Positions 1 to 5,813 are shown, counted from the first letter of the stretch. The stretch: 8,412 nucleotides of DNA from Thermoplasmata archaeon (GCA_021797025.1 JAKAAK010000139.1:1-8412), one strand, 5' to 3'. Notes: generated by a model not told the origin, from the letters alone. Program-made: numbers and translations.

Positions 1-20
1 TTTGGTCTTTTTATAACCAT
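1..20 (-). CDS. Possible start of a gene leaving the left edge
   Basis: An ATG on the minus strand at 20-18 opens a frame reading M-V-I-K-R-P up to the window edge, so only six full codons are visible and no product can be named. It is called because an AT-rich TATA-like stretch (TTATATTAA on the minus strand, centred near base 45) lies about 25 nt upstream, the spacing of a leaderless archaeal gene, and because the perfect palindrome at 46-68 overlaps that element. It would lie downstream of, and in the same direction as, the 43-codon gene at 125-256. The frame could be chance. Confidence 0.25.
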
Positions 21-45
21 TGGAATTTAATCACATAATATTAAT

Positions 46-68
46 ATAAAAGTATGTCATACTTTTAT
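46..68. promoter_or_regulatory. Perfect 23-bp palindrome, operator-like
   Basis: The half-site ATAAAAGTATG (46-56) is followed by one central T (57) and its exact reverse complement (58-68). An 11-bp perfect arm pair with an odd centre is typical of a site bound by a symmetric repressor dimer. On the minus strand it overlaps the upstream edge of a TATA-like element that would serve the ATG at base 20, so a bound protein could block TBP/TFB. It is not the same sequence as the second palindrome at 264-288. With little loop it is unlikely to act as an RNA hairpin. Confidence 0.5.
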
Positions 69-80
69 TGTGAGATAATT

Positions 81-124
81 GGCTGTAAGGCCATCCAAAG
101 ATGGGGATGGGGAGGCAACCCCTC
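81..124 (-). other. GC-rich tandem hairpins after the 43-codon gene
   Basis: This stretch is clearly richer in G and C than its surroundings and starts right after the stop codon of the gene at 125-256. Two short stem-loops can be drawn: CCATC (91-95) pairs with GATGG (100-104) across four bases, and GGGG (109-112) pairs with CCCC (119-122) across six. They could form a structured 3' end of that transcript or a small RNA. No clear T-run follows, so a classical terminator is not well supported. Confidence 0.3.
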
Positions 125-256
125 TTACCTATCATGGAAATTTTTTAACTCTTGAATGGTAGCCTTCCCATTAGCCAGGGCATGTATCAATAATCGCCCG
201 TATTTGTTTTTTTGCCGGTGCTCGATTATACCTAAACTCTTTTCGTATGGTTTCAT
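125..256 (-). CDS. Small basic protein of 43 residues, possible regulator
   Basis: A 43-codon frame starts with ATG at 256-254 and ends with TAA at 127-125. The product is rich in Lys, Arg and His; it begins MKPYEKSLGIIEHRQKNKYG and ends ATIQELKNFHDR. Most of it is predicted helical with a Gly-containing turn near residue 30, which would suit a small DNA- or RNA-binding protein, but I recognise no family. Support for a real gene comes from context. A TATA-like TATTTAAAA on the minus strand (near 293-301) lies 40 nt upstream, and a perfect 25-bp palindrome sits between it and the start. There is no Shine-Dalgarno sequence, as expected for a short archaeal leader. It is transcribed away from the recombinase pseudogene. 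It may be an autoregulated element-borne regulator; that is inference. Confidence 0.45.
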   Translation of the reverse strand: MKPYEKSLGIIEHRQKNKYGRLLIHALANGKATIQELKNFHDR

Positions 257-263
257 TTATTAC

Positions 264-288
264 TTTACAAAACTATTAGTTTTGTAAA
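264..288. promoter_or_regulatory. Perfect 25-bp palindrome, likely operator
   Basis: The 12-bp arm TTTACAAAACTA (264-275) and its exact reverse complement (277-288) flank a single T at 276. The site lies only 7 bp upstream of the start codon of the minus-strand gene at 125-256. It covers the expected transcription start, about 25 nt downstream of the TATA-like element near 293-301. An archaeal repressor bound here would block initiation. A perfect 12-bp arm pair this close together is very unlikely by chance. The protein that binds is unknown; autoregulation by the 43-residue product is one option. Confidence 0.6.
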
Positions 289-358
289 ACTGTTTTAAAT
301 AGTACATTTTAAAATTATAATAGATCTATTCCAGAAGAGACAATATTATATTTAGTAT

Positions 359-370
359 TATTTTATATAT
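359..370 (+). promoter_or_regulatory. TATA-like element for the recombinase gene
   Basis: ATTTTATATAT at 359-369 lies about 21 nt upstream of the ATG at 386, close to the spacing of a leaderless archaeal promoter. No Shine-Dalgarno sequence precedes the ATG. The surrounding AT-richness lowers certainty. Confidence 0.4.
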
Positions 371-385
371 GAGAAGTGTTAAGCA

Positions 386-1006
386 ATGAATGGCATAGCA
401 GTTAAACAATTTCATGAGGTAATGAAGGATAAGGACTAATCTAATCTGCCGCCACACATATCATACAATGAGTATCAGTCTCTCTTAAATGAGATTGAAA
501 ACAATGAATACAGGCATTACCTTAATAAAAAGGCAATTCCCTATCTGAAGGATCGTGATAAGCTTTTAATGCAGTTTATGTGGGAGCTGGGAGGAATGAT
601 CTCTGATATCATAGGCCTGAAAACAGGCGATATAGATTTCAGCAGGAAGATTATTACCCTAGTAGTCAAGAAAAGGCACGGGTTCATTAATAATATTCCG
701 GTATCAGATTCCCTTCTCCTGGATATATCAAATTTTATGAGGAAGTACAATACTACTGGAAGATTCTTTAACTTCACCAGGCAGAGGGCCTGGGAGATAG
801 TCAAAGGCTATGGAAATAAAATAGGATTAAGTTTACATCCTCATATGTTCAGGCATGGACTGGCTATATATCTATCGCAGCACGGGGTGAGTGATAAAAT
901 TATAGCCAGGAGGCTTGGCCATGCAAGTGCCACTACCACATTAAAATATTACCTGGTTATTACACCAGAAATAGAGCGCCAAGCACTGAAGGGAATACTG
1001 TTATAA
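386..1006 (+). pseudogene. Tyrosine recombinase/integrase, broken
   Basis: The frame from ATG 386 codes for a short (206-codon) archaeal XerA-like tyrosine recombinase, an enzyme that cuts and rejoins DNA through a covalent 3'-phosphotyrosine. An in-frame TAA at 437-439 (codon 18) interrupts it. The same frame then continues without a break to TAA 1006, and no ATG, GTG or TTG follows the stop until ATG 569. The catalytic domain is otherwise readable: a beta-hairpin Lys (ITLVVKKRHG), the HxxR box (HPHMFRHGLA), the LGH box and the nucleophile Tyr in TTTLKYY. The first catalytic Arg, normally in a GxRISE-type box, is Met here (GGMISD, codon 596-598 ATG, one base from AGG). The separate N-terminal core-binding domain of longer recombinases is absent or very short. 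Two independent lesions argue for an inactive relic. Translation from ATG 569 would give a 145-residue fragment lacking that Arg. Confidence 0.8.
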
Positions 1007-1087
1007 ATTACTTGCAAATACATGAGGTTTAATTTAATTTACATAATATAAAAAGCAGGGAGAGAAGTTCATAGTATTTGTTATATC

Positions 1088-1095
1088 TTTATATA
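1088..1095 (+). promoter_or_regulatory. TATA box for the 1126-1838 gene pair
   Basis: TTTATATA at 1088-1095 predicts a transcription start near 1117. That gives a leader of about 9 nt to the TTG at 1126 or about 24 nt to the ATG at 1141. No strong Shine-Dalgarno sequence is visible. Confidence 0.45.
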
Positions 1096-1125
1096 CTAAT
1101 AAATCATAAATAATAGGTAGTTGTA

Positions 1126-1410
1126 TTGGATTTTTGGAAAATGATAATGAACAATAGAGGCGAGTCGTTTATCATTCCTTTTGCTTCAGCATTGGATAAT
1201 AATGATTTTCATATAAGCTTACACGACAAATCTTATGGTATGCACTTTAAAATTAATTGTCCATATCGTATACAATCAAAGCCATTAAAATATGATGAAT
1301 TAAGTAACATAATAAAAAACGCCAAGAAAAGTATATTAAAACAAACAATAAGACTGCCAAGAAAAACCACTCTTATTGTTGGATTATACCAAAGTTTAAG
1401 GAAACTATAA
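1126..1410 (+). CDS. Hypothetical protein, first gene of a coupled pair
   Basis: The frame gives 94 residues from TTG 1126, or 89 from ATG 1141 and 87 from ATG 1147; the TTG fits a near-leaderless transcript, but an ATG start is equally possible. I do not recognise the family. The product is soluble, with no signal peptide or membrane helix. It has an N-terminal half of mixed strands (ESFIIPFASALDNNDFHISL), a Cys-Pro-Tyr near the middle, and a basic C-terminal half rich in Lys and Arg ending in SLRKL. Its stop codon overlaps the next start as TAATG (1408-1412), so the two genes are one operon with coupled translation and probably act together. The basic tail would suit nucleic-acid or partner binding. 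A toxin-antitoxin or immunity pair is possible but nothing in the residues proves it. Confidence 0.6.
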   Translation: MDFWKMIMNNRGESFIIPFASALDNNDFHISLHDKSYGMHFKINCPYRIQSKPLKYDELSNIIKNAKKSILKQTIRLPRKTTLIVGLYQSLRKL

Positions 1411-1838
1411 TGCATCTTAATGAAAAACAAAATCGAACGACTATCAGTATGACAAGCCCATTTCTGATTGACTTTAAAGTGATTCCAAAGGGTGAAACTC
1501 ATTTTATTCCGAACAATTTTCTAGATCTAAGGAATAATCAAGAACCAAGCTTGGTTATGGGATATGTTCCGGATACCAATGAAATATTACACTTCATGCC
1601 TCTTTCCACCGATCAGATTAATTCACTAGTGAATATAGTTTCAGAGTTTGATTACAATCTTTATTCACGTCTTGGGGGCGTTTTTATGACTATAGATCTA
1701 AAGACCGATGGATACTTCTTTATGGAAAATATGCCCAGGCTCTACGAGATTTTATATGATTTTTTCCAAGAAGTTGATGAGAAAGGCCTAAATTTATTTG
1801 ATGTTAACAAGATGCTTCGTATGTTAAACCTTGATTAG
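1410..1838 (+). CDS. Hypothetical protein, second gene of a coupled pair
   Basis: The frame encodes 142 residues from ATG 1410, which shares its A with the stop codon of the preceding gene. A second ATG at 1449 (MTSPFLIDF) would give 129 residues. There is no signal peptide or membrane helix. The N-terminal part looks beta-rich (FLIDFKVIPKGETHFIPNN, then SLVMGYVPDTNEILHFMPL). The C-terminal part is helical and acidic (MPRLYEILYDFFQEVDEKG). The net acidic charge contrasts with the basic first gene, which would suit a complex of the two. I recognise no family or catalytic motif. The gene has good codon structure through its whole length and ends at TAG 1838, so it is most likely real. Confidence 0.7.
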   Translation: MHLNEKQNRTTISMTSPFLIDFKVIPKGETHFIPNNFLDLRNNQEPSLVMGYVPDTNEILHFMPLSTDQINSLVNIVSEFDYNLYSRLGGVFMTIDLKTDGYFFMENMPRLYEILYDFFQEVDEKGLNLFDVNKMLRMLNLD

Positions 1839-2127
1839 GCTATCTATTAAACCCCACAACCACTCTTCAATAGGATACACTTAAACTTCCTCCAATTTCT
1901 TCATACATAATTTTGCAAGAATGATACAAAAGACTATTCAAAAAAATTTTCTGTTGCTATGAAGAACTATAGAGATATTAGCTAACCAAATCCCCTATAT
2001 TTCTTCAAGGAAAAACCGACATGTTGAAACTGATATACTAGTTATATATCACCCACCTCGGGTTTTGTTGTCTGCAAAAGAATCTTTGTTGGATGTTGGA
2101 ACAAAGGTATATCACCGGTACACATTG
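1839..2127. other. Gene-free stretch with one start-less open frame
   Basis: No convincing gene, terminator or RNA was found here. A plus-strand frame stays open for 60 codons from 1963 to the TAG at 2143-2145, with a coding-like segment (HPPRVLLSAKESLLDVGTKV), but it has no ATG and overlaps the 3' end of the minus-strand gene at 2128. It may be a fossil fragment of a lost gene or chance. Confidence 0.3.
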
Positions 2128-3147
2128 CTATGCCCTATGAAGTAGAGGAGGGGATTTCTGGATAAGGACAGCAATTGTAAACTTCTTTATAACCTCAGAA
2201 GAAATTTTCTCTCTTATTTCATCAATAATCTTTTCGGCTTCCCAAATATATTCATTTATGCACCTTACTCTATCATATAGATTTTTAAACTTCGCTTTAA
2301 GGCTAGTGTTGAGGATTAAGTTCCTTATAATGTCCAGGACGTCATAATTATCAAGGAGATTGCCAGTACGTGTGAGAATTAGCTCATCCCTAAATTTAAG
2401 ATTGTGTGTTTCTATAGTCCAATTCCCTATTGTTTCATTCTTCAGGTTGCTTATGCTTGGTCTTTTAGGAAAGCACCTTTCTATAAATTCTTGTTCTGTA
2501 ATGTTCCCTCTTTTATAGAGTTCAATCCAGATGTTTATCAGCACAATTGTGAGGTTATCAGAATTTATGTAGGTCTTACCACCTATGTTTTTTGTAGTTT
2601 TATCTAAAATGAATGAGCTATATTGTTGTAACAACGTTCTCGCCTCTGATAGTATCTCTTCTTCAAAGCGCTTGGCATCCGGATTTATTTTGTCACCATC
2701 TTCAAGAAAGCAAGCGAGCTTTTTAATTGAAAAAGCATGCTCGTTATTATGAAACCCTTCTATATGATTGTTTATTGAAGCATCATAGATTAAATCCTTT
2801 ACTTTGTCTATGTCAAGCTCACCAACTAATAACGGGTTTTTAATAGTTGGTCTACCTTCAAACGGCGGTATTAATTTTTTTAGATTATCTAGTTTTCTTG
2901 ACAGTTCTTCATAATACTTCTTCCTCGCTTCTAATATTTCCTTCCGTATAGATGTATTTAATAGAAGTTCCTGTTTTCTGGACACTCTGGCCTGCTCACT
3001 GTATCTCGATAAGTATACAGCGAGGAAGGATGGGACAGATGGACCGACAATTGCAGCAAACAAATTAACCGATGTGCTGGTTTTGATAAATCTCAAGCAA
3101 AGCATAATGCAAATACTTAATACAACAATAAAATAGAAAATTGTCAA
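2128..3147 (-). CDS. Membrane-anchored helical protein, unknown function
   Basis: The frame encodes 339 residues from TTG 3147; an ATG at residue 15 is the next candidate but would cut the first membrane helix. Two hydrophobic segments occur at about residues 3-20 and 27-47, joined by a very short polar turn, so both termini should lie on the same side, probably the cytoplasm. Residues about 50-95 are a highly charged, coiled-coil-like helix (RKEILEARKKYYEELSRKLD), and the remaining 240 residues are soluble and mostly helical. I recognise no family. A two-helix anchor followed by a helical soluble part is an architecture also seen in membrane effectors of defence systems, but that is only an analogy. 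The gene stands alone, with the plus-strand pair ending before its 3' end. Confidence 0.7.
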   Translation of the reverse strand: MTIFYFIVVLSICIMLCLRFIKTSTSVNLFAAIVGPSVPSFLAVYLSRYSEQARVSRKQELLLNTSIRKEILEARKKYYEELSRKLDNLKKLIPPFEGRPTIKNPLLVGELDIDKVKDLIYDASINNHIEGFHNNEHAFSIKKLACFLEDGDKINPDAKRFEEEILSEARTLLQQYSSFILDKTTKNIGGKTYINSDNLTIVLINIWIELYKRGNITEQEFIERCFPKRPSISNLKNETIGNWTIETHNLKFRDELILTRTGNLLDNYDVLDIIRNLILNTSLKAKFKNLYDRVRCINEYIWEAEKIIDEIREKISSEVIKKFTIAVLIQKSPPLLHRA

Positions 3148-3175
3148 AATTGCAAAAACCTTATTTTACTTGGTT

Positions 3176-3183
3176 CTTTATAT
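3176..3183 (-). promoter_or_regulatory. TATA box for the membrane-protein gene
   Basis: On the minus strand ATATAAAG (3183-3176) lies about 32 nt upstream of the TTG at 3147, which predicts a start of transcription near 3155 and a leader of about 8 nt. This supports the TTG as the true start. Confidence 0.4.
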
Positions 3184-3230
3184 TCCTCTTTATCCATGCA
3201 TATCATAATAATAATTATAATATTAATATA

Positions 3231-3404
3231 AGCAGGTACGCAATTGTCTATTTTCCAAACAACTTTCAACCTATAATCGATCATGGCTTTATAGTTGGCA
3301 AGTTCCTGCTGTCTCTTGCAAATGCAATTTCAGAAAGCATCAGGGATGCACTTGCAGTTAAACGCTTGCCAGATGGCACTAGAGGCATTGAAATCTGGGG
3401 ATAA
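3231..3404 (+). pseudogene. Likely 5'-truncated gene remnant
   Basis: From about 3231 to TAA 3404 the plus strand reads as well-formed protein sequence of higher GC than its flanks. It includes a clear amphipathic helix (LSLANAISESIRDALAV) and a C-terminal strand (TRGIEIWG). The frame stays open upstream to a TTG at 3141, but that part is AT-rich, reads unlike a protein (runs of Asn and Phe) and lies over the promoter of the divergent membrane-protein gene. The coding-like part itself has no ATG, GTG or TTG start. I therefore read it as the C-terminal end of a lost gene. The helix-then-strand pattern faintly recalls tautomerase-like small enzymes, but I cannot confirm any family. Confidence 0.35.
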
Positions 3405-3593
3405 CGGGCATTGAGAGAGCCTCGAAATTTTGGTTTTGAGGGCGCCCTTAAAGGGATTTTACACCGATGCTCAACGGAAATGTAATTGTTGAAATGATTT
3501 TAAATAACGATTTTCAAACCCTGGTTGCAGATCAAAATTTAACCATTTAGCGAATGTTTTATTAATGCAAGCATGATGGTCTAATGATGTAAT
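3405..3593. other. Spacer with a 10-bp palindrome and a 27-codon frame
   Basis: This spacer holds a GC-rich perfect palindrome, AGGGCGCCCT (3439-3448), and a small plus-strand frame from ATG 3467 to TAG 3550 (27 residues, MLNGNVIVEMILNNDF at its start). The small frame has no Shine-Dalgarno sequence or clear TATA box and may be another fragment of the decayed gene upstream. A TATA-like TTTTATTAAT at 3557-3566 lies about 32 nt before the ATG of the next gene and probably serves it. Confidence 0.3.
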
Positions 3594-4037
3594 ATGCCTG
3601 ATCAAAATGATTGGTATTGTGAAAACATAAAAACTGAAAGTTTGGACTCTAGCATTGATGAAAATATTCAGCAAAAGAAAACATACATCTGCGAGCTTGC
3701 CAACAGTGCCATGAATGGCAATAAAGAAAGTGCCCGAAAGTTGGAACATTATACCGACAGCATCATAAAAAATGTTGCGAATAACAATGGAATCAAGAAA
3801 TCTAGTCCACTCTACAAGTTAATTTCCACGCAAGTTAAAACGAAGATTACACAGAAAATCATATCGATGCATAGCATGGCAGATTGGATTGAAAAGCAGG
3901 CTAGGGAAATGGCAAAGGCACTGTCAAACGTTGGCGCAAAGGAGATCACGATTACGGGAAACATTGTATTTGCCTCTATCTCAGTGACCTTTGATGTAAA
4001 ATCCCTCACAGGCAATTCCAAAATTGCGCAAAAATGA
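3594..4037 (+). CDS. Hypothetical soluble protein of 147 residues
   Basis: The frame runs from ATG 3594 to TGA 4037. A TATA-like element at 3557-3566 predicts a transcript with a leader of only a few bases, and no Shine-Dalgarno sequence is present, so a near-leaderless start at 3594 is reasonable. The product has no signal peptide or membrane segment. Residues 1-30 are acidic and probably disordered. Residues about 30-115 are helical and rich in Lys and Ser. The last 30 form a likely two-strand hairpin (AKEITITGNIVFASISVTFDV). I recognise no family. It is a monocistronic orphan between a gene remnant and the broken nuclease gene. It could be a small nucleic-acid-binding or structural protein; that is a guess from charge only. 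Confidence 0.65.
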   Translation: MPDQNDWYCENIKTESLDSSIDENIQQKKTYICELANSAMNGNKESARKLEHYTDSIIKNVANNNGIKKSSPLYKLISTQVKTKITQKIISMHSMADWIEKQAREMAKALSNVGAKEITITGNIVFASISVTFDVKSLTGNSKIAQK

Positions 4038-4169
4038 AAAACCATTTCTGATGTGCTTAGATAAAGCCTTTATTTTCATATGTTGGATTTGCTTTCATTT
4101 AATAATTGGCACATTGCTATACATGAGAAGGCAACTGGTGCTTTAAATTTATGGCTTCAACTTTAAAAT

Positions 4170-4216
4170 AAAATAGCCAAAACCGCTTTGGGCATAGAAA
4201 TCCCACCAGCTATTTT
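4170..4216 (-). terminator. Inverted repeat with T-rich tail after the nuclease gene
   Basis: AAAATAGC (4170-4177) and GCTATTTT (4209-4216) form an 8-bp stem, with an inner GGG/CCC pairing (near 4190-4192 and 4202-4204). Read on the minus strand it begins about 29 nt after the stop of the nuclease-like gene and runs into a T-rich tail (TATTTTATTTTAAAG), as expected for transcription ending. The 31-nt span between arms is long for a simple hairpin terminator. Confidence 0.4.
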
Positions 4217-4244
4217 ACCACGTTCTTCTGAAAGCCGATTAAGT

Positions 4245-4662
4245 TCAGTTTCCAAACAATCCTTTGCTGGTTATAGAAACATCATTTACTGAAACAAAAG
4301 ATAGAACATATGCAGGACCTCGTTTCACACTCTTTAGTTTGTCAATATCGTTTACAATAGACGATGGATTATAACTCTTGAAATAAAAGTCAAGTTTAAA
4401 GGGATTTGATTTCTCTATCTGATTGCCGATTAAAAGATGCTTCAACTCGATCCAACAACAATCCCCATTTATTTTTATTTTAAAGTCCGCTTTTTTTTCT
4501 CTTTCCTGGTTCTTGATCAGGTATTTTTACCTCTCTATTCTTATTAGTCAATTCATGAACATTCTCATCAAAATATTTCATTAATTCTCCTCTAAACCAT
4601 CCTTCTCTCTGGATTCGAAGCATGGAAAACAATTGCAAATAGTTTTTCTTGTATTTAATCAA
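4245..4662 (-). pseudogene. PD-(D/E)XK nuclease-like protein, frameshifted
   Basis: Two minus-strand frames are halves of one gene. The first (TTG 4662 or ATG 4623 to TAA 4480) ends just after the A8 run at 4498-4491. The second continues to TGA 4245. Removing one A joins them cleanly through GKRKK and ADFKIKINGD, giving about 125 residues from ATG 4623. The repaired protein shows an N-terminal helix with Glu (GWFRGELMKYF, Glu13), then Asp46 in ADF, then Glu59 and Lys61 in WIELK. That is the D-(E/D)xK layout of the restriction-endonuclease-like fold, with the Asp and ExK on neighbouring strands. Such proteins cut DNA using Mg2+; the fold call rests on these motifs only. It lies head-to-head with the DndC-like gene. 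A real mutation, a sequencing error in the homopolymer, or slippage of RNA polymerase on A8 could each explain the shift. Confidence 0.6.
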
Positions 4663-4683
4663 TTCTTCATGAGGTGAAAAAGG

Positions 4684-4752
4684 ATGTGCATTTTAAATAG
4701 GCTAAATGCTTTTGATACTCAAGTTTGTGAATATTGCAAGGGAATGGTGTAG
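4684..4752 (+). CDS. Possible 22-codon micro-ORF with a CxxC motif
   Basis: ATG 4684 opens a 22-residue frame ending at TAG 4752 with the sequence CEYCKGMV at its C-terminus. It is noted because a full Shine-Dalgarno match, GAGGTGA (4671-4677), lies 6 nt upstream, which is unusual in a region of leaderless genes. No TATA box sits at a fitting distance, and the region also overlaps the 5' side of the divergent nuclease gene. It may be a fragment or chance. Confidence 0.2.
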   Translation: MCILNRLNAFDTQVCEYCKGMV

Positions 4753-4771
4753 TTTCTATTATTGGCATATA

Positions 4772-4779
4772 TTTATAAA
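4772..4779 (+). promoter_or_regulatory. TATA box for the DndC-like gene
   Basis: TTTATAAA at 4772-4779 is centred 24-25 nt upstream of the A of ATG 4800. This is the standard archaeal distance from TATA to transcription start, so the mRNA should begin at or next to the start codon (leaderless). No Shine-Dalgarno sequence precedes the ATG, in agreement. Confidence 0.65.
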
Positions 4780-4799
4780 CAATATTCAATTATGCAGCT

Positions 4800-5813
4800 A
4801 TGGAAATTGAATTGAATGGGGACATCAGCATATTAAATTTAAAAGAAGGCATCCCTATAGGATTCATACCCAAATTTGAGGATAGTATCGAAATATTTGA
4901 GAAATTATACAATAAGGATAAAAACTGGACAATTGCATATTCAGGAGGAAAGGACAGCACTGCACTTACTGTTTTAGCTTTATTTATGAAATCAATACAT
5001 CCTGATATTAACTTAAGGATAACTTATTCTGATACAATGATGGAAATACCAGAAATGTCAAGTGTGGCAAACAATTTCCTTGAATATATTAAGAATAATT
5101 TCAATTCAAATGTAAATATTGTAAAACCTGCAATCACAGATACGTACTGGGTAAGGATGATTGGAAGGGGGTACCCCCCTCCGAGCCCAAGATTCAGGTG
5201 GTGCACGGACAAGATGAAGATAATCCCATCAAGGAGGCTCAGCAATGACAAGGGTCTATTTATTACCGGCATGAGGATGGGCGAGAGCAAGCAGCGTGAT
5301 ATAAAACTTAAAAACTCCTGCCTTTCTCCCGGTGCCAGTGAATGCGGTGGCGATATATGGATTAGCCAGAAGGGGATAGATGTTGCGGCACCCATTATTA
5401 CATGGACTTCCTTTGATGTATGGTATTTCCTGCAATCGATAGCTGTAAAATATGTGCCTGCCGTGAAATACGTAATAGACCTTTACGGAAATACAACAAT
5501 GAGGTTCGGATGCTGGATGTGCACCGTTGTAGAAAGAGATAAAACAATGGAGATCATGGCTAAATCCGGTAATGAAAAAATCCAGAAAATGCTCGCATTC
5601 AGGCAATGGCTTGTGGAAGAAGCCAGGAAACCAGAGAACCGTTATATGAGAAAGAACGGTATAAAGGGCAGATTAAACAAGGACTTCAGAAGGGAAATAC
5701 TTAGAAAAGTGCTAGAACTTGAAAAAGAAATAGGAATTTCTATAATATCTAAAGATGAAATAAAGGCCTCTCAGCTGTTACTGGATTCTAATAAATATGA
5801 AAATTATTATTAA
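4800..5813 (+). CDS. DndC-like PAPS-reductase-family sulfurtransferase
   Basis: The product has 337 residues and belongs to the ATP-pyrophosphatase PAPS-reductase family, nearest in motifs to DndC. DndC is the iron-sulfur enzyme that, with the cysteine desulfurase DndA or IscS, helps place sulfur in the DNA backbone. Visible motifs in order are the PP-loop SGGKDST (48-54), SDT (77-79), GYPPPSPRFRWCT (124-136, Cys135), GMRMGESKQR (157-166), PIITW with DVWYFL (198-211) and RFGCWMCTVV (235-244, Cys238 and Cys241). Cys174 and Cys182 are further candidates for cluster ligation. The Cys that often precedes RFGC in DndC is not seen. Known DndC proteins are near 500 residues, so this is a short form; its C-terminal 95 residues are charged helices. 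The leaderless start at 4800 is set by the TATA box. The gene ends 4 bp inside the convergent GHKL gene. No DndA, D or E is in view, so the substrate could also be RNA or a metabolite. Confidence 0.8.
   Translation: MEIELNGDISILNLKEGIPIGFIPKFEDSIEIFEKLYNKDKNWTIAYSGGKDSTALTVLALFMKSIHPDINLRITYSDTMMEIPEMSSVANNFLEYIKNNFNSNVNIVKPAITDTYWVRMIGRGYPPPSPRFRWCTDKMKIIPSRRLSNDKGLFITGMRMGESKQRDIKLKNSCLSPGASECGGDIWISQKGIDVAAPIITWTSFDVWYFLQSIAVKYVPAVKYVIDLYGNTTMRFGCWMCTVVERDKTMEIMAKSGNEKIQKMLAFRQWLVEEARKPENRYMRKNGIKGRLNKDFRREILRKVLELEKEIGISIISKDEIKASQLLLDSNKYENYY

Noticed and set aside
1963..2145. Start-less open frame of 60 codons after the orphan pair
   Set aside because: It has no ATG and overlaps the end of the minus-strand membrane gene. 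It is kept only as a note in the spacer entry.
3141..3404. Full 87-codon plus-strand frame from TTG 3141
   Set aside because: Its first 30 codons are AT-rich, not protein-like, and overlap the promoter and start of the divergent membrane-protein gene. Only the part from about 3231 looks coding, and it is listed as a remnant.
2121..4120. Direct repeat CACATTGCTAT at 2121-2131 and 4110-4120, considered as element ends
   Set aside because: Several 11-bp matches are expected by chance in a window of this size, and nothing else marks these points as boundaries.
4080..4166. 28-codon plus-strand frame from ATG 4080
   Set aside because: It has no Shine-Dalgarno site or well-placed TATA box, no recognisable motif, and a length expected by chance.
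4491..4498. Programmed -1 frameshifting of the dnaX type at the A run
   Set aside because: Joining the two nuclease halves needs +1 (or loss of one A), not -1, so the classic slippery mechanism does not fit.
5167..5178. Palindrome GGGGGTACCCCC
   Set aside because: It falls exactly on codons for the conserved Gly-Tyr-Pro-Pro motif of the DndC-like protein, so coding explains it.
5024..5606. Two long minus-strand frames inside the DndC-like gene
   Set aside because: They lie opposite conserved PAPS-reductase motifs, have no promoter or Shine-Dalgarno site, and read as shadows of the real frame.
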